This document shows positions 9,473 to 20,900 of a DNA stretch of 64,000 nucleotides, piece after piece (within the stretch, counting starts at the first letter, position 1; every line of letters starts with the position of its first letter). Below the pieces are notes generated by a model. That model was given only the letters and a program-made list of their open reading frames with translations, did no database searches and had not been told where the DNA came from. The stretch lies in contig JAOARV010000006.1 of the NCBI GenBank assembly GCA_025210395.1, positions 155,851 to 219,850 of the forward strand, in the 5' to 3' direction. This DNA is from Marinisporobacter sp. (lineage in GTDB: Bacteria; Bacillota; Clostridia; Peptostreptococcales; Thermotaleaceae). A program made the translations under genes and the position numbers.

Positions 9473-10159
9473 ATGATAAAATTTTTAAATGTAACAAAAG
9501 AGTATGGAAAAGGTACCGTAGCTCTTTCTAATATAAGTATACACATAGAAAAGGGAGATTTTGCTTTTGTGGTAGGACCTAGTGGTGCAGGAAAATCAAC
9601 CTTTATTAAATTATTATTGAAAGAAATAGAACCTACAAGAGGAAAAATTACTATTCATGGGATGGATATTACAAAACTTAGTACAAGAAAGGTCCCTGAT
9701 CTTAGAAGAAAAATAGGTGTGGTTTTTCAAGATTTTAGGCTTCTTCCAAATAAGACAGTTTATGAAAATGTAGCCTTTGCCATGGAGATTATTGAAGCCA
9801 GTGCAAAGGAGATTAGAAGACAAGTTCCAACTATTCTTGCTATGGTAGGACTCAGTGGAAAGGCAAAAAAATACCCTCACGAGCTTTCAGGAGGGGAGCA
9901 GCAAAGAGTTTCTATTGCACGTGCTATTGTGAATAGCCCAGCTGTTTTAATTGCGGACGAGCCTACTGGAAATCTTGATCCAGAAACAGCTTGGGAAATT
10001 ATGAAGCTTATGAAACAAATTAATCGAAGAGGAACAACTATTGTTATGGCTACGCATGCCAAAGAGATTGTAGATATGATGCAGCAACGGGTTATTGCCA
10101 TAGAAAAGGGTAAAATTGTGCGAGACGATCGGAAGGGTGTGTATGGCTATGAAAACTAG
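9473..10159 (+). CDS. ftsE: Cell division ATP-binding protein FtsE
   Basis: A 228-residue ABC ATPase. Walker A GPSGAGKST, Q-loop region VVFQDFRLLPNKTVYENVAFAM, ABC signature LSGGEQQR and Walker B VLIADEPTGNLDPE are all intact, and the QDFRLLP segment is characteristic of FtsE. FtsE pairs with the membrane protein FtsX; ATP hydrolysis is used to switch on a periplasmic or wall-side murein hydrolase during division or growth. The 3' end overlaps the start of ftsX by 17 bases, and a murein hydrolase gene follows ftsX, so the whole module is present in order. Confidence 0.97.
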   Translation: MIKFLNVTKEYGKGTVALSNISIHIEKGDFAFVVGPSGAGKSTFIKLLLKEIEPTRGKITIHGMDITKLSTRKVPDLRRKIGVVFQDFRLLPNKTVYENVAFAMEIIEASAKEIRRQVPTILAMVGLSGKAKKYPHELSGGEQQRVSIARAIVNSPAVLIADEPTGNLDPETAWEIMKLMKQINRRGTTIVMATHAKEIVDMMQQRVIAIEKGKIVRDDRKGVYGYEN

Positions 10160-11045
10160 AACCATCTCTTATATGATCAAACAAGGATTTAAAGGACTTT
10201 GGCGAAATCGTATTATGGGGACTGTGTCAATAGCTTCTATTGCTTGTGTATTAATGATTTTAGGAGTTGTATTTATGCTTGTATTAAACATAAATAGCTT
10301 GGCAGAAACAGCTAAGGGGCAATTTGATTCTATACAAGTATATTTAAATAAAGATTTAACAGAAAGTCAAATAAAAAATGTAGGAAGCCTGATAGAGGGA
10401 ATAGATGGAATAGACTATGTGGAATTTTTATCAAAGGAAGAAGCTTTACAAAGTATGAAAAAAAAGTGGGGAGAAAATGCATATCTCCTAGAGGGGCTTG
10501 AGAAAAATCCCCTACCTAATTCCTATATCATCAAGCTTAAAGATATTTCTTATGCAGATTATGTAGTGAATAGAGTACAAGGGCTACAAGGATTAGACGA
10601 GATCAAATACTATAAAGATATTGTAGAAAAGCTTTTAAAGATTACAAATTTCATAAGAGTTGCAGGGATTGTTATTATTGGGATTTTAATATTTATTTCT
10701 ATGTTTGTTGTAGGAAATACGATTAAGCTAACAGTTATTGCAAGAAGTAAAGAAATCAATATTATGAAATATGTGGGTGCAACTAATTGGTTCATTCGAT
10801 GGCCTTTTTTAATAGAAGGGGTTTTATTAGGTCTTATCGGATCATTGATTGCTCTTTCTATTGTTGGATTTAGTTATAAACGTATATTTGATTTTATCAC
10901 ACAAAAGCTGTATGTGATGATATCAGCATACATGATTCCAGCGCCTGTATTTATTGAAAATACATCTATTATCTTTATTGTATTGGGAGTGGGAATTGGT
11001 GCGTTAGGAAGTATATTCTCTATGAGAAAATTCTTAAAAGTATAG
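10143..11045 (+). CDS. ftsX: Cell division protein FtsX
   Basis: A 300-residue integral membrane partner of FtsE. TM1 is at about residues 25-48 (MGTVSIASIACVLMILGVVF), followed by an extracellular loop of about 110 residues that in this family contacts the murein hydrolase. Three more helices lie near 170-295 with the FtsX-domain motif ARSKEINIMKYVGATNWFIRW. The start is placed at ATG 10143, because GGAAGG (10131-10136) lies 6 bases upstream and homologues begin with MKTRTISY-like sequence; the longer frame from 10116 has no SD. Its coding sequence overlaps the 3' end of ftsE. Confidence 0.95.
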   Translation: MAMKTRTISYMIKQGFKGLWRNRIMGTVSIASIACVLMILGVVFMLVLNINSLAETAKGQFDSIQVYLNKDLTESQIKNVGSLIEGIDGIDYVEFLSKEEALQSMKKKWGENAYLLEGLEKNPLPNSYIIKLKDISYADYVVNRVQGLQGLDEIKYYKDIVEKLLKITNFIRVAGIVIIGILIFISMFVVGNTIKLTVIARSKEINIMKYVGATNWFIRWPFLIEGVLLGLIGSLIALSIVGFSYKRIFDFITQKLYVMISAYMIPAPVFIENTSIIFIVLGVGIGALGSIFSMRKFLKV

Positions 11046-11066
11046 GAAAATTAGGGGGATAAGGTA

Positions 11067-12197
11067 ATGAAAGACAAGTACAAACGAATATGTATTGTTG
11101 GCGTAACGATTATGAGTTTATTGATTACAGGAAATACTTTTGCCCTTGATGTAAATAGTGATCAGAAAAAACTCAATCAAGTAAATAATCAAATCAATCA
11201 AGTACAAAAGGAATTGAATGCAAATAAAAAGAAACAAAAAAGCATTAATGATCAAATCAATGAATTAGATAGAAAAATTGATAAGGCAGAAAGAGAAATA
11301 GCTGATATCAATGTAGAAATAGGTAGAACCAAAAAGAAAATTGTTAAAGCAAAGGAAGAATTAGTACAAGCAGAAAATAATATCCATGATAAAAATGATA
11401 CATTAAACGCTCGATTAAATGTCATGTATAAAAATGGAGATATTGGATATGCCCAAGTACTTCTTGATTCAGAAAGCATTATAGATCTTTTATCTAATTT
11501 AGATATGGTAAAAAAAATATTTGAGCAGGATATGGATTTATTGGCTTATATGAAGGAACAAAGAGATGAAATTGATACAAAGAAAAGGACTTTAGAAAGT
11601 CATAAAAGCACTATGGATAGAATGTTAAGAAATATGAATAGCAAGCAAAAAGAGCTAGAAGTAAGTAGAGGGCAAATGCGCAATGTTAAGGAAGAATTAA
11701 AGAAAAATAGCAAAGAGCTTGAGAAGCAAATTGATGCAATGAATGCATATGCACGAAAAATTGAAGAAGAAATTAGAAGAAAACAATCAACTGGAAAATA
11801 TATAGGAGGGAAATTGGCTTGGCCAGCTCCTGGATATACACGAATTACATCTCCCTATGGATTTAGAATCCACCCTATTCTTAAGAGAAAGAAACTTCAT
11901 ACAGGAATTGATATAGGAATTTCTTATGGAAAGAGAATTGTAGCTGCAGGAGATGGAACAATCATCAAAGCAGGATGGTTAGGTGCTTATGGAAAAGCAG
12001 TAATGATTGATCATGGTGGTGGGGTCGTTACTTTATATGGACATAATTCAAGTATTGTTGTGAAGGAAGGACAAAAGGTAAAACGAGGTCAAACTATTTC
12101 GAAATGTGGTAGTACAGGATGGTCTACGGGAGCACATCTACATTTTGAGGTGAGAAAAAACGCAAAATGTGTAGATCCAATTCCTTGGGTAAAATAA
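11067..12197 (+). CDS. Coiled-coil M23 peptidase, probable FtsEX-controlled murein hydrolase
   Basis: A 376-residue secreted protein: signal peptide (residues 1-26), a long coiled coil rich in Lys, Glu and Gln (about 30-245), then a LytM/M23 zinc endopeptidase domain (about 258-376). Zinc ligands and catalytic residues are visible: H278 and D282 in HTGID, and H357/H359 in AHLHFEV. This is the EnvC/PcsB/CwlO type of architecture in which FtsX holds the coiled coil and FtsE ATPase activity releases autoinhibition. It begins 21 bases after ftsX with SD AGGGGGATAAGG. Its role as the FtsEX effector is inferred from order and architecture. Confidence 0.92.
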   Translation: MKDKYKRICIVGVTIMSLLITGNTFALDVNSDQKKLNQVNNQINQVQKELNANKKKQKSINDQINELDRKIDKAEREIADINVEIGRTKKKIVKAKEELVQAENNIHDKNDTLNARLNVMYKNGDIGYAQVLLDSESIIDLLSNLDMVKKIFEQDMDLLAYMKEQRDEIDTKKRTLESHKSTMDRMLRNMNSKQKELEVSRGQMRNVKEELKKNSKELEKQIDAMNAYARKIEEEIRRKQSTGKYIGGKLAWPAPGYTRITSPYGFRIHPILKRKKLHTGIDIGISYGKRIVAAGDGTIIKAGWLGAYGKAVMIDHGGGVVTLYGHNSSIVVKEGQKVKRGQTISKCGSTGWSTGAHLHFEVRKNAKCVDPIPWVK

Positions 12198-12204
12198 ATG
12201 AAAT

Positions 12205-12236
12205 GGAGTCATATACTTTATGTATATGGCTCTTTT
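12205..12236 (+). terminator. Intrinsic terminator ending the ftsEX operon
   Basis: An 11-bp stem (12206-12216 with 12222-12232, one wobble pair), five-base loop, then TTTT. Confidence 0.8.
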
Positions 12237-12420
12237 ATATTGAAAGAAAAAATATTGTAGTTTTTTAACAAAAACATGAATATTCATCATACTCCTTGAA
12301 TATAATAACTAACATGTCTAAGTAGTGATGGAATAAATAATTGTTGTTTTTTTGGGAAATTATAAATAATAGAACATTCCATAGGGGGGAAGAAATATTC
12401 TTAGACATTTTAGAAAAGGA

Positions 12421-14889
12421 GTGATTACTATTAAAGGAGTAATTATGGCAGGTGGAAAAGGAACAAGATTAAGACCGCTTACTTGTGGGATTCCAAAACC
12501 AATGGTTCCTATTTTTAATAAACCTGTAATGGAATATTCAATAGAACTATTGAAAAAATATAATATCGACGATATAGCTGTCACAATGGCATATCTTCCT
12601 TCTGTTATAACAGATTATTTTGGAGAAGGGGAAGAATGGAAGGTTCATTTAAATTATTTTACAGAGGATGTACCTCTTGGAACAGGTGGAAGTGTAAAAA
12701 ATGCAGAAGCCTTTTTAGATGATACGTTTATTGTCATCAGTGGAGATGCCCTAACAGATATAGATATTAAAAAAGCCATAGAATATCATAAAGAAAAACA
12801 ATCAAAAGCAACACTCGTGCTAAAAAAAGTTTCTGTACCTTTAGAATATGGTGTAGTCATTACAGATGAAATGGGCAAAATCATTAGATTTTTAGAAAAG
12901 CCAAGCTGGGGAGAAGTATTTAGTGATACAGTGAATACGGGGATTTACATATTAGAGCCTGAAGTGCTAAATTATTATAAAAAAGGGGACAAATTCGATT
13001 TTAGTAAGGACCTTTTTCCTCAATTATTAAGAGATGAAGTGCCTATGTATGGTTATGTAATGGAAGATTATTGGAATGATATTGGAGATTTGACCTCTTA
13101 TATGAAAACACAATTTGACATATTAGAGGGAAAAGTAAAATTCGAATTAGCTTGTAAAGAATTAGAAAAGGGCATTTGGATAGAGGAAGGGGTCAAAATA
13201 GAAGAAAATGTGACATTATCTCCGCCCCTTTATGTTGGGAAAAATTCTAAAATACATGAACATGCACAAATTGATTCTTTCAGTATTATTGGAAACAACT
13301 GCGAAATAGGGAAAGAAAGTATTTTAAAAAGAAGTATCTTATGGAAAAACATTAAAATAGGAAGCAGTACCCATTTAAGTGGAACAACTGTTTGTAGCAA
13401 TACCCAAATAAAAAATGGAGTTAATGTGTATGAACATTCTGCTATAGGAAGCGGAAGTATTTTATCTAATGGAGTGATTGTAAAACCAAATATAAAAATT
13501 TGGCCAGATAAAAAAATCGAAGAAGATACCATTGTCCATCAAAATCTTGTATGGGGAACAAAGCAAACGAAAACTATTTTTGGATACAAGGACATTTCAG
13601 GAGATATTAATATAGATGTTACTCCAGAATTTGCTTCAAGGCTTGGTTCAGCCTTTGCATCTAACTTAGATAGTGATGCTACAGTTGTTGTGAGCAGTGA
13701 CCAGTCTAATGGGTGTGATATTATAAAAAACTCTATTATATCAGGAATCCTTTCAACAGGTGTAGGGGTGATTCATTTGAAAAATGCTTCTATGCCTATG
13801 AATCGATTTGGCGTAAGACATTATGATGCAGATGGTGGTATTCATATTCGTTTAGATCCATACAAGAAGGATTTAGCACATATTGAATTTGTAGATGAAA
13901 ATGGAGCCAATATAGATAGAAATACAGAAAGAAAAATAGAAAATTTATTTAATAGAGATGATTTTAAAAGGTGTAATGTGGAAAATGTAAAAAGCGTCAT
14001 GCATATTGATAATTTTGCATCTCTCTATATGCAAAATGGAATGAAGTATATGAGTGATTTATCTAAAATTAAAAGAAAAAATCCTAAATTATTGATTAGC
14101 TCAGAATGTAAAAATGTTTTAAATTTAGCAGAAAGTTTTTTCGGATCTATAGGGTGTCAAGTGCAATGTGAATATGGTCTACAAAAATATAAAAATTTAA
14201 ATACCTATATAGACGACTTATCCCTTGAGATCAAAAAAAATAAGGAAAGTATGGGTATGATTCTTAGTAGCAGTGGAGAGAATATCATATTGATTGATGA
14301 AAAGGGAAGGATTGTGGATAGAGATAAATACACTCTTTTAGTTGCAAGGATTGTATTAAAGCTTGGCATAGGAAAAGAGATTATTGTTCCATATACAGCA
14401 TCAAAAGTCCTTGATCAAATGGCGAACGCTTTTCAAGCTAAAATTATAAGAACAAAAACTGCTCCGAGCTATAGGATGAAGGAGCTGTTAAATGGAGATA
14501 ATGATGAGAATATGCACCTACAATATATTTTGAATTATGATGGTATTCTAGCTACAGGGAAGATCATAGACTTTTTAATTAGTCAAGATTGTACATTAAG
14601 TGAATTGGTAGATGAACTTCCTAATTTTCATCTGATCAAAAAAGAAATTGCATGTGATTGGCAGGATAAGGGAAGAGTAATTAAAGAGATTATAGTCAAT
14701 CATCGTCATCGAAATATGGAGCTTTTTGAAGGGGTAAAAATCCATGATGATAAGGGATGGGCATTGATTTTACCTGATAGTGAAAGAGCAGTATTTAATG
14801 TTTATACAGAAGGCTCCTCAGAAGAATATGCACAGGAGCTTTCAACTCAATTTAGTCAAAAAGTTGAGAGCATACTAAAAAATAAGTAG
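12421..14889 (+). CDS. Sugar-nucleotidyltransferase fused to a degenerate phosphohexomutase
   Basis: 822 residues as read from GTG 12421. Residues 6-240 form a nucleotidyltransferase with intact GVIMAGGKGTRLRPLT, PKPMVPIFNKP, SGDALTDID and RFLEKP motifs (glucose- or mannose-1-phosphate type). About 250-370 are left-handed beta-helix hexapeptide repeats. About 385-815 follow the phosphohexomutase fold, but all four active-site motifs are lost: the serine loop TASHNP reads HIRLDP, the metal loop DGDGDR reads SSSGEN, the sugar loop is NYDGILAT, and the phosphate loop RPSGTEP reads LPDSERA. The homologous N-terminus KGVIMAGG would start at ATT 12430, which has the well-spaced SD; GTG 12421 overlaps that SD. 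The gene ends 27 bases before the cyclic glucan synthase, so it probably supplies its sugar nucleotide or regulates it. Nucleotide specificity is uncertain. Confidence 0.82.
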   Translation: MITIKGVIMAGGKGTRLRPLTCGIPKPMVPIFNKPVMEYSIELLKKYNIDDIAVTMAYLPSVITDYFGEGEEWKVHLNYFTEDVPLGTGGSVKNAEAFLDDTFIVISGDALTDIDIKKAIEYHKEKQSKATLVLKKVSVPLEYGVVITDEMGKIIRFLEKPSWGEVFSDTVNTGIYILEPEVLNYYKKGDKFDFSKDLFPQLLRDEVPMYGYVMEDYWNDIGDLTSYMKTQFDILEGKVKFELACKELEKGIWIEEGVKIEENVTLSPPLYVGKNSKIHEHAQIDSFSIIGNNCEIGKESILKRSILWKNIKIGSSTHLSGTTVCSNTQIKNGVNVYEHSAIGSGSILSNGVIVKPNIKIWPDKKIEEDTIVHQNLVWGTKQTKTIFGYKDISGDINIDVTPEFASRLGSAFASNLDSDATVVVSSDQSNGCDIIKNSIISGILSTGVGVIHLKNASMPMNRFGVRHYDADGGIHIRLDPYKKDLAHIEFVDENGANIDRNTERKIENLFNRDDFKRCNVENVKSVMHIDNFASLYMQNGMKYMSDLSKIKRKNPKLLISSECKNVLNLAESFFGSIGCQVQCEYGLQKYKNLNTYIDDLSLEIKKNKESMGMILSSSGENIILIDEKGRIVDRDKYTLLVARIVLKLGIGKEIIVPYTASKVLDQMANAFQAKIIRTKTAPSYRMKELLNGDNDENMHLQYILNYDGILATGKIIDFLISQDCTLSELVDELPNFHLIKKEIACDWQDKGRVIKEIIVNHRHRNMELFEGVKIHDDKGWALILPDSERAVFNVYTEGSSEEYAQELSTQFSQKVESILKNK

Positions 14890-14916
14890 AAAAAATAGAT
14901 GGAGGGATGCAGGGAT

Positions 14917-17900
14917 ATGTTCCTCAAAAAAAGTTATAGAATAGAAAATGATGAAAAGATAGAAATGAAGGATATTCTGCTAAATAATGATGAACTAAAT
15001 GAACATGCTGTAGAGATTGCAAAATCTCATGTGATAGCAAAAAAAAGAGGAAGTATTAGATTACTTTTATCAAGATTAAGCCATAATTTTAAAACCATTT
15101 CCTCCATTTATGAAGAATTTAATAAAGAAGTAAAAAGAGGAAATGAACTATCGCCTGCTTCTGAATGGCTTCTTGATAATTATTATAAAATAGAGGAACA
15201 AGTTCAAGTTATTCGGCAGAATGTTACAAAAGATAAATTTTTAAAGCTACATATTTTAGATAATGGATATTTAAAGGGCTATCCAAGAGTTTATGCTATA
15301 GCCCTTGAGCTAGTTTCTCACACAGATGGAAGATTAGATGAAGCTCTATTATTAAATTTTGTAAAACATTACCAAACCCATAAGATACTTACTATTGGGG
15401 AAATATGGGCTCTTTCGTTGATGATTCGTCTTGCTCTTGTTGAAAAAATAAGGAATATTAGTGAAAAAATATATGAAAATCAAGAGCAATGGAAAAAAGT
15501 TGAAAGACTAGAAGTAAAGAACCAAGAAGTTCTTTTAGAAAATATAAAAAGAGATTTTAAAAATATGGATGGATTAAGTTCTTCTTATATTGAGCATCTT
15601 TTGAAAAAGCTTAGAAATGCATGTGTTGAATCAGGACATGTAATAGATATTATTGAAAAGAAATTAATGGAATTTGATACATCTATTGACGAAATTATAG
15701 ATATGGAGCATAAAGATCAAGCTGCAAGAAAAATATCTATAGGAAATAGCATTATTAGCTTAAATATTGTTTCAAAATTAGACTGGAATGACCTATTTGA
15801 GTCTTTATCAAAGGTTGAAGAAATATTACAGATGGACCCATTAGATATTTATAGAGCTATGGATTTTTCATCAAGAAATTATTATAGGCAGGAAGTTGAA
15901 AAAATTGCTAAGCTCTGTGGGGCATCAGAAACCCAAGTGGCAAGAAAAGCCATAGAATATGCAAAAAATGCTACTATAGAAGAGAATAAAGAGAAAGTAA
16001 AGCATGTGGGCTATTATATAATAGACCAAGGAAGAAAAACTTTATTAAAAGATTTTGATTATAAAAAATCAAAAATATATTTTCATGATTACCCTATTGC
16101 TGTATATGCAACACCTAGTATGGTTATAACAGCATGTATTACTTTATTATTAGGGTATTATGCCTATAATGCTTCAAATAATATATTTTTAAGTATAGTA
16201 GCTGGCTGTTTTAGTTTGATTCCTGCTAGTGATATTGCTATAACTATAGTAAACTGGATCGTTACCTATAAATGTGAACCATCAATTTTACCAAAGCTTG
16301 AATATAAAGATGGGATCACAGAAGATGCCACGACTATGGTGGTTATTCCTACCTTGGTACCAAATGAAAAAGTTTTAGAAGAGCTTTTAGAAAAGCTACA
16401 AGTATATTATTTAGGAAATAAGGATAAAAACATCTATTTTGGAGTAGCTGGAGATTTTAAAGATTCAGATACTGAATTTCAGCCTAGTGATGAGAATATT
16501 ATCAAGAAAGCATTAGACGGAATAAAAGCATTAAACCATAAATATGCTACTGATGAGGAGCGTTTCTTTTATTTTCATAGATACAGACAATTTTGTGAAA
16601 AACAGCAAAAATGGATGGGGTGGGAAAGAAAAAGAGGGGCTTTAGTAGAATTTAATGAACTTCTTACAGGTGCAAAGGATACCTCTTATCATGTTATTTC
16701 AGGAGATTTATCTCATATTGTAGGAAAGATTCAATATATTATTACCCTGGATGCAGATACAAATCTTCCTATAGATACAGCGAGAAAACTTATTGGTACC
16801 ATCTCTCATCCTCTTAACAAAGGTGTTTTAAATAAAGAAAAGGGAATCATAGAGGAAGGATATGGATTAATTCAGCCTCGTATTGGTGTAGATGTAGAAA
16901 GTGCAAGTAAATCTACCTTTACAAGAATTTTTGCAGGACAAGGAGGAATTGACCCTTATACCACAGCTACTTCTGATGTTTATCAGGATTTATTTGGAGA
17001 AGGTATATTTACAGGAAAAGGGATCTATAATCTTTCTGTATTTAATGAAATACTAGGTGGTGTTATTCCAGATAATACAGTACTTAGTCATGACCTACTA
17101 GAGGGGAGTTATGTAAGAACTGGACTTACTACGGATATTGAATTGATTGATGGTTATCCAGCAAAATATAATTCATTTATTATGAGACTACATAGATGGA
17201 TCAGAGGAGATTGGCAGCTTATTAGATGGCTAGGGGCTAAGCTGAAAAATAGAACAGGAAAGGTAGTCGACAATCCTTTATCGAACCTTTCTAAATGGAA
17301 GGTATTTGATAATTTAAGAAGAAGCCTTACTTCTTTAAGTCTTTTACTTTTATTGATTTTAGGGATTACAATTTTTCCTGGGAAATCTTTTGTTTGGGTA
17401 GCTTTTGCTAGTATTAGCTTATTCTTTCCTTGTTTGATAGAATGCTTTAATTATATGACGAAAAAGTATTATAAAACAGCAAGGGAAAGAACAAATGGAA
17501 ATTTGATCTATGGATTTAGAGCTGTTTGTTATCAAACACTATTAAATTTTGTATTCTTACCTTATCATGCTTTTATGATGCTAGATGGTATTGTAAGAAC
17601 CCTTTATCGTGTATATATTTCTAAGAAAAATTTATTAGAATGGGTTACTGCAGCAGATGTAGAGAAAAAACTCAAAAACGATACCGTAAGCTTTATAAAG
17701 AGAATGAAGGTTGCTATCTTTGTGGGAGTTTTTCTGATAGCTTTAGTATGGGGAGTATCACCGAATAACTTAGGATATGCCCTTATAATAGGTTCAGTAT
17801 GGGTAATATCGCCTATTATTGCCTATAAGGTAAGTAAAGAAGATATGACTAAGATTCAATTAGATCATGAAGATACGGCAATATTAAGAAGGTTAGCTAG

Positions 17901-20900
17901 AAAGACATGGGATTATTATGAAGATTTTGCAGGAGCTATGGATCACTATCTTCCTCCTGATAATTATCAAGAAGATCCAGCAAATGGAGTAGCTCATAGA
18001 ACCTCTCCAACAAATATTGGTTTTTTATTGTTAGCCACTTTATCCGCTAGAGATTTTGGATACATTTCTACTATAGAAATGATAGAACGCATAGAAAAAA
18101 TCTTATCGACTATTGAAAAATTAGAAACATGGAAAGGGCATTTGTATAATTGGTATGACACAACAACTTTAGAAGTATTAAGACCCTTTTTTATTTCAAC
18201 GGTAGATAGTGGAAACTTTATTGGCTATATGATTACCCTAAAGGAAGGGCTTTTAGAATACTTAAAAAAACCTATCTTAAATAAAGAAGTATTACTAGGA
18301 ATAAAGGATACCCTTGAGCAAACAAGTGATGAAGAAAATAAGAAAAAGATAGCAGCTTCTATAGAAAAAGAAAAATTAAATTTAGAAGAATGGAAAAGTT
18401 TATTCGAAAGCTTTGAAAAGAGCAATAAAATTACTAATTGGAATGAGAAATTTCATGACATGGTAGAATCTTTTAAAAGAGAAATACATTTACTTTTTGT
18501 AGTCGAAAAAATGGAAGATGAAAACTATAAAAAATTGATACAACAAATAGAAGAGATTGATGGAAAGTTGTCTCTAATGGAGTTAAATAAACTATATAAG
18601 GATATTCTAAAAGATATCAATAAGATCTTAAAGAAAAATAATCAAGAAGAGTTGATTCAATTAAAAAACAAAATATTTATTGCTAATGAGCATGTTGAAG
18701 AAAAAATAGCACAAATCAATGATCTTATCAAAAGAATAGAAAAAATAGTAGAGGATGCAGATTTTAAAGAATTATATGATGAAAAGCAACATTTATTCTC
18801 TATAGGATATAATGTAAAAGATGAAAATTTAGTAAATTCTTATTATGATTTATTAGGTTCAGAAGCAAGACTTACTAGTTATGTGGCTATTGCAAGAAAA
18901 GAAGTACCTAAAAAGCATTGGGGAAAATTAGGAAGAGCTTTATCTATTATAGATGGTTATAGAGGATTGGTTTCATGGACAGGAACCATGTTTGAATATT
19001 TAATGCCCCCATTGGTAATGAAAAATTATCCAAATACCTTAATGGATGAAACTTATGGAACGGTTATAAAAGCTCAGAAAAAATATGGAGAAAAAAGAAA
19101 CGTTCCTTGGGGAACCTCTGAATCAGGATATTATGCCTTTGATATTAATTTAAACTATCAATATAAGGCCTTTGGAGTACCAGATCTTGGACTAAAGAGG
19201 GGACTCATTAATGATATGGTGATCTCTCCTTATTCTACTCTTTTATCATTACCCTTTGATGGGAAAGGAGCAATGAAAAATATCAAAAGATTGATTGCGG
19301 ATGGAGTAGAAGGAAATTATGGTTTTTATGAAGCCATTGATTATACACCAGAGCGACTGCCCTTTGGAAAGAAAAAGGGGGTAATAAAAAGCTTTATGGC
19401 CCATCATCAAGGAATGGGACTCATTGCCCTTAATAATTATTTGAACGAAAATATTATGCAGAAAAGATTTCATAGAGATCCTGTAATGAAATCAGCAGAA
19501 GTTTTACTTCAAGAAAAAACACCTATAAGAGTGCTCATTACAAAACAATATAAGGAAGCAGTAGAGCCTTTAGAAGGAACTAAAAAAGAAGATATTTATG
19601 TGGTGAGAAAATATAAAGATTTAGATAGTAGACTTCCTAGATGTCATATGTTATCTAATGGAAGATATTCTGTCATGGTTACAGATGGAGGTAGTGGATA
19701 TAGCAAGAAGGAAAAACTACAGGTAACTAGATGGAGAGAAGATAGCCTTACAGGAAGATATGGAAACTATATTTTCGTAAAAAATTTAAATACAAACAAA
19801 GTATATGCATCTGTATTTGATCCTATAAATGTAGAGCCAGATGGCTATGAAGCAAGATTTTCACTAGATAAGGCAGAATTTATGAGAACAGATGATAATA
19901 TTGATACTCATACAGAAATCGTTGTTTCCTCAGAGGACGATGCAGAAATAAGAAAAGTAACCCTTACAAACCATGGAAATGAACCGGTTGTAATAGAGCT
20001 TACGAGCTATTTTGAGACTGTTCTAGCATCTCAAGCAGCTGATCTAGCTCATCCAGCATTTAGCAATTTGTTTATTAGAACAGAAGCAATTCTTGACTAT
20101 GATAGTCTCATTGCTTCAAGGAGACCAAGGCTTGAAGAAAAGAATACTATATGGATGTGCCATACTATGGCAGTAGAAGGAGAAACCTTTGGAAATTTAG
20201 AATATGAAACAAATCGAGGAAATTTTGTTGGTAGAGGAAGACATATTGGCAATTCTTTTGCCTTTACAAACTCCCTTACAAATACTACAGGACCTATCCT
20301 CGATCCTATTATGAGTTTGAGAAGAAAAGTAAAAATAGCTCCTGGAAAAATAGCCATTGTGTCTTTTATTACTTCTGTTATGAATAGTAAACAAGAGGCA
20401 ATGGATATGGCAAGAAAATATTATGATCCTTCATCAACGAAAAGAGCCTTTAATCTTGCTTTTACAAGGAGTATTATAGAAACTTCTTATCTAGGGCTTA
20501 AGGCTGAGGAAATAGAGCTTTATCAAAATATGATTCCACATATTTTATACTTGAGTCCTCATAGAAGAAAATATGAGGAGATTCTTAAGGAAAATAAAAA
20601 AGGTCAATCAGGACTTTGGGCGTATGGTATATCTGGAGACCTGCCAATAGTTTTAATAAGTATTAGTCGTGCTGAGGATATACAGGTGGTTCATGAGGCG
20701 CTCAAAGCCCATGAATATTGGAAAATGAAAGGGCTTTTTGTAGATTTAATCATATTCAATGAAGATAAAAGTAGTTATCTACAGCCATTACAAGAGCTTT
20801 TAAATGAAACTGTACATTCGAAATATGGTCATGATGTTATGAATAAATCAGGAGGCATATATATAAGAAACGCAAATATTATGCCTGAAGAAGATCGGAA

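Noticed and set aside
9190..9546. 118-codon minus-strand frame between the cyclo-ligase and ftsE
   Set aside because: It overlaps the ftsE promoter and start, is composed of Phe/Ile/Tyr runs typical of AT-rich noncoding DNA, and has no SD.
14899..14916. ATG 14899 as start of the glucan synthase
   Set aside because: No SD precedes it; the GGAGGG at 14901-14906 lies downstream of it and fits ATG 14917.
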